Origin: Erythrobacter sp047872805
GTDB lineage: Bacteria > Pseudomonadota > Alphaproteobacteria > Sphingomonadales > Sphingomonadaceae
Direction of reading: 5' to 3'
Length of the DNA stretch: 64,000 nucleotides
Assembly (NCBI RefSeq): GCF_047872805.1
Contig: NZ_JBLQUK010000008.1
Coordinates: 90,245 to 154,244, forward strand
Shown: piece after piece, positions 44,260 through 53,288 of the stretch
Layout: every line of letters starts with the position of its first letter
Position numbering within the stretch: the stretch's first letter is position 1
Notes under the pieces: generated by a model
What the model saw: the letters and a program-made list of their open reading frames with translations, nothing else
Told to the model about the DNA's origin: nothing
Database searches by the model: none
Position numbers and translations under genes: made by a program

Positions 44260-45317
44260 TCGTCTGTCGGTGCCGGACCAATCGAGGCACGCTCGATCAG
44301 ACCGGCTTTCACTTCAATCACGCCGCCATCATGCGGCTGGCCTTTCAGCGTGATCAATCGTTCCACCGCCAGCGAAACGGTCTGGGCAATCGGTTGGTCG
44401 ATGGCGGACAGCGGCGGCTGGGAAAAGCGCACAATCGGGGTGTTGTCGAACGAGATGATCGACAGATCGCGCGGGACATGCAGGCCCCGGTCGCGCGCGA
44501 CTTCGAGCGCGGCGAGCGTCATCTGATCGTTGCTGCCGATCAAGGCGGTGAGGTCGGGGTTCCGGTCGAGCAGGGCGCGCGCCGCCTGAGTTCCCGATTC
44601 GTAACTGAAATCGCCGCGTTCGTTCAGCCCATCGCTGCTCAACCCGTGTTCTTCCAGCGCGCGCCGCCAACCATCGACGCGCCATCCGCTCAGGCTGTAT
44701 TGCCGCGGCCCGGCGATGATGCCGATCTTGCGGTGGCCAAGCTCGATCAGCCGGTTCGCTGCGTCATAGGCGGCGTCTTCATCGCCCATGGTCAGCGGGA
44801 TACCGGCGCCCTCTTGCTTTGACCCGATCCGGGCAAAGGGTATGCCGCGCTCTTCGAGCAATTGCGTGATCAGCCGGTTTTCCGAATGCGGCGGGGTCAG
44901 GATCACGCCGTCGGGCTGCAATGCCGAAATCGTCGCGCCCAGTTCACGCTCAACATGGTCGATATGCGTATCGACCAGTTCCACCAGCATCCGGTATCCG
45001 TGCCGCGAACAAGTCAGAATACCGCCCAGCAGCATCTGATCGACCCAGTCGGTCCCCTGCCGCTCGCGCCAGTCGGCCAGCGTCCTTTCGCGGTCGTTGA
45101 TCGCCAGAATGATGTAGGATCGCGACCCGCTCATCCGCTGCGCGGCCAGCGACGGGACATAGCCAAGCCGGTCTATGGACGCCTGCACCTTGTCGCGCAT
45201 CTGTGGGCGCACATTGGGCCCATCGTTGATGACACGGCTCACCGTTTGCAGCGACACGCCGGCGTCTTCTGCGACTTCCCGAATTGTAACGGACTTTCGG
45301 CCCCTCGCCAAACCCAC
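44256..45317 (-). CDS. LacI-family regulator of the glucan locus
   Basis: Transcription regulator of 353 residues. Helix-turn-helix and hinge at the N-terminus (TIREVAEDAGVSLQTVSRVI, then GYVPSLAAQRM) precede a periplasmic-binding-protein-like sensor domain (HRKIGIIAGP, TALIGSNDQMTLAALE, ISFDNTPIVRF). Start is GTG 45317 with AAAGG upstream, 18 bases after the GH16 gene. Three similar CG-centred palindromes in the locus fit LacI-type operators and are its likely targets, with a glucose-containing sugar as probable inducer. Inference from position and operator type. Confidence 0.9.
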   Translation of the reverse strand: MGLARGRKSVTIREVAEDAGVSLQTVSRVINDGPNVRPQMRDKVQASIDRLGYVPSLAAQRMSGSRSYIILAINDRERTLADWRERQGTDWVDQMLLGGILTCSRHGYRMLVELVDTHIDHVERELGATISALQPDGVILTPPHSENRLITQLLEERGIPFARIGSKQEGAGIPLTMGDEDAAYDAANRLIELGHRKIGIIAGPRQYSLSGWRVDGWRRALEEHGLSSDGLNERGDFSYESGTQAARALLDRNPDLTALIGSNDQMTLAALEVARDRGLHVPRDLSIISFDNTPIVRFSQPPLSAIDQPIAQTVSLAVERLITLKGQPHDGGVIEVKAGLIERASIGPAPTDD

Positions 45318-45335
45318 TCTGCCTTTGTTAATCTG

Positions 45336-46349
45336 TCAATTCCGGCCATCCATGCACGCACGGCCCGTTTCAGGGTCGCTGGCGCATTGATACACGCGGA
45401 TCCAATCCAGAGCGAATTGGGCGGGAATGCTGCCGGGGGCAAGCCCCTTTTCATTGTCGCGTTCAGGCCAGCGCCCGCCCACGGCAAGGTTGGCCATCAC
45501 ATAAAACGGCCGGTCGAACGGCGCATTGGGGTTGCCGCTGGCAATCGGAGAGCCGGTATCCCATTGATCGCGGGTCACGGTGAAATGCACTCGGTCATCG
45601 ACCAGAAAGCGGATCAGGCCTTCGCCCCATTCAACCGCATAGACGTGAAAATCATCCGACGGCAGCGCAAGATCGGGCAGTGCAGTCTTGTTATCGACTA
45701 GTCGATTGTCAGGCGGCAGATCGCCGAAATGCAGCGCGCTGACCGTGCGGTTTTCACCGACATTGCCTTCGCAAGTGTCGCAATCCGCGCCGATATTCAC
45801 CGCTTCGAGAATGTCGATCTCGCCCGATAGCGGCCAACGTCCGTAATCATCATCCGCCGGCATCATCCACACCGCAGGCCACATGCCCTGCCCCGGCGGC
45901 ACTTTGGCGCGCACTTCGATCCGGCCATATTTCCAAGCATGCAATCCGCGGGTGCGGACTTTGCCCGATGTGTATTCTTTTGTGATCTGCGGGTTGGTAT
46001 CACCAGCAATTTCGGGCGGGCGCGCCGGGCCGGTAAAGGTCTCTGCGCGGGCCTTCAGCAGCAGATAGCCATTTTCCACCGCAATATTTTCGGGCCGGTC
46101 GGTGTAGCATTGGCGTTCGTCATTGCCGCCGCCCCAGCACGATTGTTCGGGCAGCCACTTGCTCCGGTCGAGCTGCGTACCGTTAAATTCATCGGACCAC
46201 ACCAATGCCCAGTCCGCTGCCTCCAGCGGTGCGAGTTCGGCCTGCACCGCCGCTCCGCCCGGCTCCGCCGCCGCCGTCACGCAGCCCGCCGCCAAGGGTG
46301 AGACCGCCAGCACCAATCCGCCTGCCATCCTGCAAACCATCTTGCGCAT
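45336..46349 (-). CDS. GH16 endo-beta-1,3-glucanase (laminarinase-type) lipoprotein
   Basis: Endo-acting glycoside hydrolase of 337 residues. A lipobox (LAAGC, Cys23) anchors it to the envelope. The catalytic motif is GEIDILEAVN with Glu177, Asp179 and Glu182, the extra-residue beta-bulge form typical of laminarinases; FNGTQLDRSKW and VPPGQGMWPAVWMMP are conserved substrate-cleft stretches. Located between the TonB receptor and the LacI regulator, it probably cuts beta-1,3-glucan at the cell surface or in the periplasm before GH3 finishes the products. Confidence 0.92.
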   Translation of the reverse strand: MRKMVCRMAGGLVLAVSPLAAGCVTAAAEPGGAAVQAELAPLEAADWALVWSDEFNGTQLDRSKWLPEQSCWGGGNDERQCYTDRPENIAVENGYLLLKARAETFTGPARPPEIAGDTNPQITKEYTSGKVRTRGLHAWKYGRIEVRAKVPPGQGMWPAVWMMPADDDYGRWPLSGEIDILEAVNIGADCDTCEGNVGENRTVSALHFGDLPPDNRLVDNKTALPDLALPSDDFHVYAVEWGEGLIRFLVDDRVHFTVTRDQWDTGSPIASGNPNAPFDRPFYVMANLAVGGRWPERDNEKGLAPGSIPAQFALDWIRVYQCASDPETGRACMDGRN

Positions 46350-46391
46350 CGCTCTCTCCCATTCGCAGCGCGAAAATTCGGGTCAAACAAA

Positions 46392-46425
46392 GAGGGGGCC
46401 CTGCTCCCTCAAGCAAGACCCCCTC
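46392..46425 (-). terminator. Hairpin between the TonB receptor and GH16 genes
   Basis: GAGGGGG (46392-46398) pairs with CCCCCTC (46419-46425), with further inner pairing. In the direction of transcription the stem is followed by TCTTTGTTT, a weak T-rich tract. It could act as a partial terminator that makes receptor mRNA more abundant than the downstream genes. Confidence 0.5.
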
Positions 46426-46446
46426 AAAAACCTCGCTCAGCTGAGA

Positions 46447-49400
46447 TTAGAAATCGAAGCGAGCAAGGAAAGTAAAGCGCCGGTCGTTGCGGAAGGCGGA
46501 GCGGGTGATCCGCGTCCCGTCGAAATCGACGACCTGGCTGGTGACGGTCACTTCATCGAGCAGGTTCACGCCCTGCACCCCGAGCTTGAGGTAATCGGTC
46601 ACCGCAAAGAAGATCGACGCATCAAGCTGACCCGTCGATTCCTGATAGATCGGCGAGAACGGGAAGATGTCATCGCGCGGCGTGATCAGGAAATCGGAGC
46701 GCCAGTTATACGCAGCGCGCGCCGACAATGGACCCTTTTCATAGAAGATCGTGCCGTTGACCGTGTGCTTGGAAATCCCCGCTAGCGGCTGGCTCGATGC
46801 GAACACGCCGGTATTTCCGGCAAGATCCGAGTTCGAGAATTCGCCGCCGTCGATATAGGTATAGGTTCCCGCAAGCCCGAACCCGCTGAGCAAGCCCGGC
46901 AGGAAGTCATAGGTCTGCTGATAACCAATCTCCACGCCCTTCAATATACCGCCTTGCGCATTGACTGGACCGTTTACCTCGACCGGGACGACAAGATTGC
47001 CGGTGGGCGAGATGAAGTCGACCGTATCAATCCCGGAATTTACGATCCCCTCGATATCCTTGAGGAAGCCCGACAGCGTTAACGAGCCGACATCGTCAAA
47101 ATACCATTCGACCGAAAGGTCATAATTCCACGATTCGACCGGGCGCAGGTTGCGGTTGCCGGTGAACAGCTGGAACAATGGCCCATCTGCAAGCGTGCCT
47201 TCGGCTTGCAGGTCGCCGGTGTTGTCACCGATTGCCCCGCCCGAACGGAACAATTGCAGGTCGGGCCGCGAGATGCCTTTCGACACAGCAGCGCGGAACA
47301 ACAGGCCGTTGCCGATATCTAGCCGCACGTTGAAACTGGGCAGCCAATGTTCAAAGGTGATGTCGCGGTCATCGATAATCAGATCACCGGTAAAGGCCGC
47401 CGCAAATTCAGCCTTGCGCGCGTCAGTCAGCCCGCAGAACCCCGGCAAAGTTTGCCCTGGCGGGGTGCGTCCGCACGATGCGTTGATCTCGGAAACCTGC
47501 ACCACGCCGTCGCCATTGCCCTGACCATTGGTCACGCTCGGATCGTCAAAGCCGAATGGGCTGGGGAAACCGATCAGACCCCCGGTCCGCACCTCTGTTT
47601 CAACATAGCGGACACCGAAGTTGCCTTCGATATTCCAGCCATTGCTGAAATCCGTGCCGAAATCGACCCGGCCATAGCCAGATTTGGTGACTTCGGTCAC
47701 TGCATTGGTTTCAGGTGGGCAGAACGGATCGCACTGAGTCACATTGCCTGCAATATCGGTGAACGAACGGCCCTGAACGCCAAAGAACGGGTTGGGCGTC
47801 TGCGAGAAGACGTTGATTTCTTGCGCCTGACGCTTGGTTTCGCCTGACAGATATTCGCCGAGGAAATCGTCCCCGCCATAGAAGAACGTGCCGCCGCCTT
47901 CGATCGGGGTCGGCGCACCGCCGCGTTGGAACCCGTCGTCAAACGGCGAACGGAAGTTTGAGAAGGCAGGGAAATCATCGACATAGGCACCGCCTGCGAT
48001 CGCAAAATCCTGACCTGGCAGGCCGGTGAAGAACCGGCCCGGGACAAAGCCGTTGCCGGTCCCTGGACCATTGGCGAAACAGCCCGGACCCGCACCCCAC
48101 GGCGCGCAGCCAGCGCGGCCCGCCCATGGTGCAGACAGATTGCCCCAAGTGCTGAAATTGGTGTCGCGAGTAACCCGGTCACGTTCGGCCCAGCGCGCGC
48201 CAAAGCGCGCACTTTTGAAGAAACCATCGCCGATTTCGTAATCCGCATCGAACCGCAGGCTGTCGAGCTGCGCGTCGTTGCGTTCCAGACTGTCGAGCAG
48301 GAACCAGTAATAGCTGTTCTGACCGCTGGTGAAATAATCCGCCGGAGCGCCCGGAGGCGCAAGGAACTGAACCGAGGGTGTTTCACCGCTCAGATCAAGC
48401 GCGATATTCGACCAGGTGCTCATCACGCCGATGATCGAATCGCGGGCGAGATCGGATTCGATTCGCTGCGCTTCAAAATTGAAGGTCAGCCGGTCGGTGA
48501 CGTTCCAGTCAATATCAACCGTGAAATCTTGGGTGCTGGCCCGGGTTTCCCGCTGGAACCGCAAGGATTCGGTCGGAATACCGCCGCGACCAAACGGGTT
48601 CGCATAGGCATCACCGATCCGCTGGCTGAGAATGCCGCTTTGGAACACGCCATTTTCATCAAACTGCCAGGTGCTGCCCGCAGCCTGAACCGGGAACAGC
48701 GCATCATCGTTCACCAACGCGAGGATTGCGGATTCATCGGTGAAGAAATCGGTTTCTGCGCGCAGCCATTCAAAGGTGACGAGGAAATCGCGATTCGGGC
48801 TTTCATACTGCACCACAGCCGAAAACGCTTCACGGTCGCGTTCGAGTTCGGTGGTGCGCACACCTGCGCCCTTGGGCACAAGGACGGTGCCGGGCGGCGG
48901 GAAGTTGCTTGCATCAAAGCCAGTGGGCGCGCCCACGCCGGCAGAGCTCACGCCGCTGGTGCGGAAACACGGACCATCGAGAGTGTCGGCGCGGAAGCAG
49001 GGGTCGGTAACCTGCGATGCGTCGGTGCGGCTGACCAGTTCCGACTTGGTATAGCCAAGCTGGAAACCGATTGAGCCTGCTTCGCTGTCAAAGGTGGTCG
49101 AACCGAGCACCGAGAAACCCGGTGACCATTCTTCTGCCAGATCGCCGACATTGCCTTCGATCGAGCCCGACAGCCGCGTCCCGCGATTGTCGAGCGGCTT
49201 GCGCGTGACGAGATTGACCGTCCCGGCGATGCCGCCGTCGATCATGTCGGCAGTGACGTTCTTGAACACCTCGACCCGGCCCAGCAGCTCTGGCGAGACG
49301 TCGTTAAAGCTGAGCACTGTGCCGCCGGTTGCCGAGAAAATGTCGCGGCCATTCAATTCCGAACGAACGAACGGCAGGCCGCGCACAATGACGCCGGTGC

Positions 49401-49758
49401 CTTCAACCGAGAAACGGTCAGGGTCGGTGGTCTTTTCAAACCGGCCGATGTTGACGCCCGGAATACGCTGCAAGGTTTCTGCAACCGAGCGATCCGGCAA
49501 TGCGCCAATGTCCTCTGCGGTGACCGCATCGACAAAGGTGTCGGCATCGCGTTTGATATTCTGAGCGCTCTCAAGCGCGGCGCGGAAACCGGTCACCAAA
49601 ATTTCATTGCCGGTAGCTGCGGGGTCTTCGGCAACCTCTGCGGGCGCCTCTTCATCCTGTGCATAGGCCGGCGCGGCAAGCGCCAGCGAAATCGCCAGAC
49701 CCGACGCGGTGCTTAACGAGAATGAGCGCCGCGAAGACGCAATGCGAGCCGTATTCAT
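46447..49758 (-). CDS. TonB-dependent receptor for glycan uptake
   Basis: Outer-membrane receptor of 1103 residues for energised import of oligosaccharides. A signal peptide (cleavage at AYAQ, near residue 34) is followed by an acidic stretch and TonB box EILVTGF, a plug domain (LPDRSVAETLQRIPGVNIGR, VIVRGLPFVRSELNGRD) and a large 22-strand barrel ending in the typical aromatic RRFTFLARFDF. The long N-terminal plug and size fit the TonB-receptor class paired with carbohydrate enzymes. It heads the minus-strand run to GH16, the regulator and MFS. A LacI-type operator sits 74 bases upstream, shared with the divergent halogenase-like gene. Confidence 0.93.
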   Translation of the reverse strand: MNTARIASSRRSFSLSTASGLAISLALAAPAYAQDEEAPAEVAEDPAATGNEILVTGFRAALESAQNIKRDADTFVDAVTAEDIGALPDRSVAETLQRIPGVNIGRFEKTTDPDRFSVEGTGVIVRGLPFVRSELNGRDIFSATGGTVLSFNDVSPELLGRVEVFKNVTADMIDGGIAGTVNLVTRKPLDNRGTRLSGSIEGNVGDLAEEWSPGFSVLGSTTFDSEAGSIGFQLGYTKSELVSRTDASQVTDPCFRADTLDGPCFRTSGVSSAGVGAPTGFDASNFPPPGTVLVPKGAGVRTTELERDREAFSAVVQYESPNRDFLVTFEWLRAETDFFTDESAILALVNDDALFPVQAAGSTWQFDENGVFQSGILSQRIGDAYANPFGRGGIPTESLRFQRETRASTQDFTVDIDWNVTDRLTFNFEAQRIESDLARDSIIGVMSTWSNIALDLSGETPSVQFLAPPGAPADYFTSGQNSYYWFLLDSLERNDAQLDSLRFDADYEIGDGFFKSARFGARWAERDRVTRDTNFSTWGNLSAPWAGRAGCAPWGAGPGCFANGPGTGNGFVPGRFFTGLPGQDFAIAGGAYVDDFPAFSNFRSPFDDGFQRGGAPTPIEGGGTFFYGGDDFLGEYLSGETKRQAQEINVFSQTPNPFFGVQGRSFTDIAGNVTQCDPFCPPETNAVTEVTKSGYGRVDFGTDFSNGWNIEGNFGVRYVETEVRTGGLIGFPSPFGFDDPSVTNGQGNGDGVVQVSEINASCGRTPPGQTLPGFCGLTDARKAEFAAAFTGDLIIDDRDITFEHWLPSFNVRLDIGNGLLFRAAVSKGISRPDLQLFRSGGAIGDNTGDLQAEGTLADGPLFQLFTGNRNLRPVESWNYDLSVEWYFDDVGSLTLSGFLKDIEGIVNSGIDTVDFISPTGNLVVPVEVNGPVNAQGGILKGVEIGYQQTYDFLPGLLSGFGLAGTYTYIDGGEFSNSDLAGNTGVFASSQPLAGISKHTVNGTIFYEKGPLSARAAYNWRSDFLITPRDDIFPFSPIYQESTGQLDASIFFAVTDYLKLGVQGVNLLDEVTVTSQVVDFDGTRITRSAFRNDRRFTFLARFDF

Positions 49759-49831
49759 GTTTCTCTTACCCTCCCAAGCCTCGTGGCGACATTCATGCCG
49801 TCTGATGGCTGGTGACTCGTCTAGCGCATTT

Positions 49832-49845
49832 TGTTAGCGTTCTCA
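49832..49845. promoter_or_regulatory. LacI-type operator in the receptor/halogenase divergent gap
   Basis: TGTTAGCGTTCTCA, whose reverse complement differs from the site at 51552 by one base. The divergent gap (49759-49953) carries no gene. One operator here could control both the TonB receptor and the halogenase-like gene. Confidence 0.75.
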
Positions 49846-49953
49846 AGCCTTGCAATATTTTCTTCACATTGCATTTTGGCAACACCCCGGCGGACCGCGT
49901 TTGCTGGACTTGCAAGGGCGGGTGTATGGACCGGGGAAAGGGCAGAGGATTCT

Positions 49954-51468
49954 ATGGCAATTCAACAGATAATCATCGTTGGCGGCGGCACCGCAGGCTG
50001 GATGGCGGCGGCAGCGTTGTCGCGGTTGAAGGTCGGTCGCACGCTCGAAATCACGCTGATCGAATCGGAACAGATCGGCACGGTGGGGGTGGGAGAGGCA
50101 ACAATTCCTCCGTTTGTCGGCTTTAATGATCTGCTGGGCATCAACGAAGCAGAAATGCTGGCCGAGGTCGGCGGCACATTCAAGCTGGGCATCCAGTTTG
50201 AAAATTGGGGCAAGCAGGGCGACAGCTATATCCATCCCTTTGGCGCTTATGGCTATGCAATGGGCGGAATCGGATTTCACCATGTCTGGCACCGCTTCGC
50301 TGCCAGCGGCGACAATCGCCCGATTCAGGTCTTCAATCTGGAAACCATGGCCGCCTATTTCGGCAAGTTTGCCCGCACCGAAGACTACCAGAAACAGCGC
50401 GATGACCTGCCCCCGATCAATTACGCCTATCACCTCGATGCCGGACGTTACGCCGCCTATCTGCGCAAATTCGCCGAGGCACGCGGGGTTGTGCGGGTCG
50501 AAGGCAAGGTGGCCGATACCGCGCTGGATGCCGAAACCGGTTTCGTTACATCGCTGTCGCTGGACGATGGGCGCGTGCTGGCGGGCGATCTGTTCGTGGA
50601 TTGCTCCGGTTTCCGGGGCTTGCTGATCGAGCAGGCGTTGAAAACCGGATATGAGGATTGGACCCATTGGCTGCCCTGCAACCGCGCGGTCGCCTTGCCC
50701 TGCCAACGCGAGGATGGCAGCCCGCCCCCGCCCTTTACCCGCGCCACCGCGCATAGCGCCGGATGGCAATGGCAAGTCCCGCTGCAACATCGCAACGGCA
50801 ACGGCCACGTCTATTGCAGCAGCTATATGGAAGACAGCGACGCGCTCGACATCCTGCTCGGCAATATCGCCGGAAAACCGCAGGCCGACCCCAATTTCCT
50901 CCGCTTCGTCACGGGGCGACGCAAAAAATTCTGGAACAAGAATGTTGTGGCCCTCGGCCTGTCGGCGGGTTTCATGGAGCCGCTGGAATCGACCTCAATC
51001 CACCTTATCAACACGGGAATCGACAAATTCCTGTCGCTCCTGTCGCTCGACGGTGTGACGCAGGCACAGCAAGATACGTTCAACCGGCTGACAGGGCGCG
51101 AATATGCGCGCATCCGCGACTTCCTGATCCTGCATTACAACGCCACATCGCGCACCGATTCGGATTTCTGGAACTATGTGCGCACCATGGATGTGCCCGA
51201 TACGCTGATCGAAAAGGTCGAGATTTTCAAAGCCAATGGCCAAATCTTCCGCGAGGAGGACGAACTGTTTACCGAAACCAGTTGGGCGGCGGTGATGATG
51301 GGGCAAGGCGTCACCATGGGCGGCCACAACCCGATGGCCGAATCGCTCGATAGTGCAAAAACCCGCGAGGAAATCGACGAGATGGAGCAATCCATTCGCT
51401 TCCTGGTGCAGCATATGCCGGGACATGGCGAATATCTGTCGCGCTATTGCCCAGCGCAGGCGGCCTGA
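49954..51468 (+). CDS. Tryptophan-halogenase-like flavoprotein
   Basis: FAD-dependent protein of 504 residues from the flavin-dependent halogenase family. GGGTAGWMAA binds FAD and GVGEATIPPF is the second flavin loop. The catalytic lysine equivalent to Lys79 of RebH is Lys77 (GTFKLGIQFENW), and the glutamate region MEPLESTSIHL is present. The halogenase hallmark WxWxIP appears as WQWQVP. These residues suggest an active enzyme. Relatives are common beside TonB receptors in glycan loci, where their substrate is unknown; tryptophan is not implied. ATG 49954 has AGAGG upstream. It is divergent from the TonB receptor and shares its operator. Confidence 0.88.
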   Translation: MAIQQIIIVGGGTAGWMAAAALSRLKVGRTLEITLIESEQIGTVGVGEATIPPFVGFNDLLGINEAEMLAEVGGTFKLGIQFENWGKQGDSYIHPFGAYGYAMGGIGFHHVWHRFAASGDNRPIQVFNLETMAAYFGKFARTEDYQKQRDDLPPINYAYHLDAGRYAAYLRKFAEARGVVRVEGKVADTALDAETGFVTSLSLDDGRVLAGDLFVDCSGFRGLLIEQALKTGYEDWTHWLPCNRAVALPCQREDGSPPPPFTRATAHSAGWQWQVPLQHRNGNGHVYCSSYMEDSDALDILLGNIAGKPQADPNFLRFVTGRRKKFWNKNVVALGLSAGFMEPLESTSIHLINTGIDKFLSLLSLDGVTQAQQDTFNRLTGREYARIRDFLILHYNATSRTDSDFWNYVRTMDVPDTLIEKVEIFKANGQIFREEDELFTETSWAAVMMGQGVTMGGHNPMAESLDSAKTREEIDEMEQSIRFLVQHMPGHGEYLSRYCPAQAA

Positions 51469-51551
51469 TCCTGCCACGAGCACGGCGGAGCCGCGAAACC
51501 GGCTCCGTCCGGCAAACAGCCATTCAGTTTCCGCTCACTTGCGCTGATTAT

Positions 51552-51565
51552 TGATAACGCTAACA
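51552..51565 (+). promoter_or_regulatory. LacI-type operator before the duplicated-domain protein
   Basis: TGATAACGCTAACA, 47 bases upstream of the ATG at 51613. It is one base different from the reverse complement of the site at 49832. It places this plus-strand gene in the same probable regulon. Confidence 0.75.
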
Positions 51566-51612
51566 ATAGGAGTGAGTCGAACAAACCGGCCACCAACACC
51601 TGGAGGGGACAA

Positions 51613-52746
51613 ATGAGAAAACCGCGCATGATTTCGCTTGCCGCTGCTGGCGCATTGGCATCCGCCGGGCTGGCCGCACATCCGGCCATGGCGCAGGATG
51701 AGGCCGCGCTGGAGGCGCTGGATGCGCAATTGCCGGGCGATCTCGTCAATGATCCCTCTGCCATCGACTGGCAAAGCTATGGCACTGATCTGGCGGCCTC
51801 TTCGGTCGTTGACCCCAGTATTCCGGGCGGCGGCGCGGCGCGGCGGTTTGAGGTCAAGCGCGCCGCCGCGTTTATCTACACCGCCGGGGCCAACATCCCG
51901 CTCACCAAAGAGGTCGACCGCGGCGAGACAGTGACCGTCGGGTTTTATGCTCGCACGATCGAAGCGGACACTGACGACGGCAAGGGTGTGGTGCGCGTCC
52001 GGTTTCAGGAAAACGTCGTCCCCTACCCCGGCTTTGGCGAACAGACGCTGTCCATTGGCAGCGAGTGGCAATGGTATGAAGTCAGCGCCGAGGCCGAACA
52101 AAAGCTGCGGTCAAGAGACGGTATTATCGCGCTGCAATTCGGGCGCACCCGCCAGATTATCGAAATCGGGCAAGCCATAGTCGTGACCGGTGCCGATTCG
52201 ATTGCAGGCTCCGGACCAGTGACGGTCGCTGCCGCTGCCTATCAGATACCTGAGCTGGAAATGCCTGAAACGCTCGAAGGGATTGGCACGCTGATCAATG
52301 ATCCGGGGCAGGCTTCGTGGAAATTCAGCGGTTCGGCGGGCACTTATGACAACCGCGAAGAACGCGAGATTTGGATGCTGCGCGCCACCCGCTTTTCAAT
52401 CACCGAACCGGGCACGCAGTTGACCGATCTGGCCGCGACGGTTCCGATCAACCGGGCAATTGAAGAAGGTGACGATCTGGTGATTGCCATCGCCGCTCGC
52501 ACAATCAGCGCGTCAGCCGAAGATGGCCGCGCAGTGGCCGCATCGCGCATTCAGGGAACCTCGCCGCCGTTTGAAAGCTTTGCCGCAAACCGGTTCAGCG
52601 TCGGTCCGCAATGGCAGATGATCAAGATCGAGACCAAGGCCCCGCGCGGTTACGGCGCTGGCGGCGCGGAGCTGGAGTTGTATTTTGGCGGCTCTGTGCA
52701 GGAAGTGGACCTTGGCCCGGTCTATGTCTTCAAGGTCGAAAGATAG
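51613..52746 (+). CDS. Secreted protein with two tandem beta-sandwich-like domains
   Basis: 377 residues, signal peptide cleaved near AMA-QDE (residue 27). The rest is an internal duplication: residues 43-191 and 225-376 share the pattern NDP-x-x-x-W, VGFYARTIEADTDDG versus IAIAARTISASAEDG, SIGSEWQWYEV versus SVGPQWQMIKI, and IALQFG versus LELYFG. The fold looks like a carbohydrate-binding (CBM4/9-like) jelly roll, but I do not recognise a named family and see no catalytic residues. The operator upstream and glucan neighbours suggest a glycan-binding role in the periplasm or at the surface; this is inference. Confidence 0.78.
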   Translation: MRKPRMISLAAAGALASAGLAAHPAMAQDEAALEALDAQLPGDLVNDPSAIDWQSYGTDLAASSVVDPSIPGGGAARRFEVKRAAAFIYTAGANIPLTKEVDRGETVTVGFYARTIEADTDDGKGVVRVRFQENVVPYPGFGEQTLSIGSEWQWYEVSAEAEQKLRSRDGIIALQFGRTRQIIEIGQAIVVTGADSIAGSGPVTVAAAAYQIPELEMPETLEGIGTLINDPGQASWKFSGSAGTYDNREEREIWMLRATRFSITEPGTQLTDLAATVPINRAIEEGDDLVIAIAARTISASAEDGRAVAASRIQGTSPPFESFAANRFSVGPQWQMIKIETKAPRGYGAGGAELELYFGGSVQEVDLGPVYVFKVER

Positions 52747-52754
52747 GACTGGTC

Positions 52755-53210
52755 CTAGACAATCGCATCGGCAATCACACCGAGCGCAATCGTCAGCAGC
52801 CCCAGCCCGACCGACAGCTGCACCCGCAGATTGAAGAAATCCCTTGCCGCAAACCCCAGCGCCCGGTCGATGATCGGGGAGGCCAAGATAAGCGCGCCCA
52901 GATACATCAGCGCCGGCCCCGGCCAGTCCCAGCCAAGGCTCCATGGCAGGAACAGCGCCACTGACAGCAGGCTGGGCATCACCGCGATCAGATAGGCCCC
53001 TGCCCCGACCCTGCCATTAGCCGTGGCTTGTCCCCACCACACTCCGCCAAGGAAGCTAAAGATTGCCGCCGCATAGGCAAACCCACCGGCAAGCGCGGTG
53101 TAGGCATATTCGTGCCCGCTCGCCGCCAACGCGACGCAGATGATCTGCGGCAGCAGTCCGGCATAGCCAAGCCAGCGCGCCGCCGGGGTCAGAGAAGTCT
53201 GTCCGTCCAT
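52755..53210 (-). CDS. DUF3429 membrane protein
   Basis: 151 residues with five hydrophobic segments. The stretch AAAIFSFLGGVWWGQA (about residues 46-61) and the overall layout match the DUF3429 family of small proteobacterial inner-membrane proteins, which have no established role. It converges with the duplicated-domain gene; only eight bases separate them, and the two stop codons lie in the palindrome TAGGACTGGTCCTA. Nothing connects it to the glucan locus. Confidence 0.83.
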   Translation of the reverse strand: MDGQTSLTPAARWLGYAGLLPQIICVALAASGHEYAYTALAGGFAYAAAIFSFLGGVWWGQATANGRVGAGAYLIAVMPSLLSVALFLPWSLGWDWPGPALMYLGALILASPIIDRALGFAARDFFNLRVQLSVGLGLLTIALGVIADAIV

Positions 53211-53288
53211 GCAGGCTCAAACCTGCGGATATCCGCCAAGTTCCCGCCAAGCTTGCGAGCTGGGACAATTTGCGCCAACCGGTCCCCC

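Noticed and set aside
45324..45340. TTGTTAATCTGTCAA before the LacI-family gene as a fourth operator or TTGACA promoter
   Set aside because: It lacks the central CG of the other operators, and as a -35 box it would place the -10 inside the start codon.
52744..52757. Palindrome TAGGACTGGTCCTA as a regulatory site
   Set aside because: It is made of the two convergent stop codons and only four bases of extra arm, with no T-run, so chance is a fair explanation.
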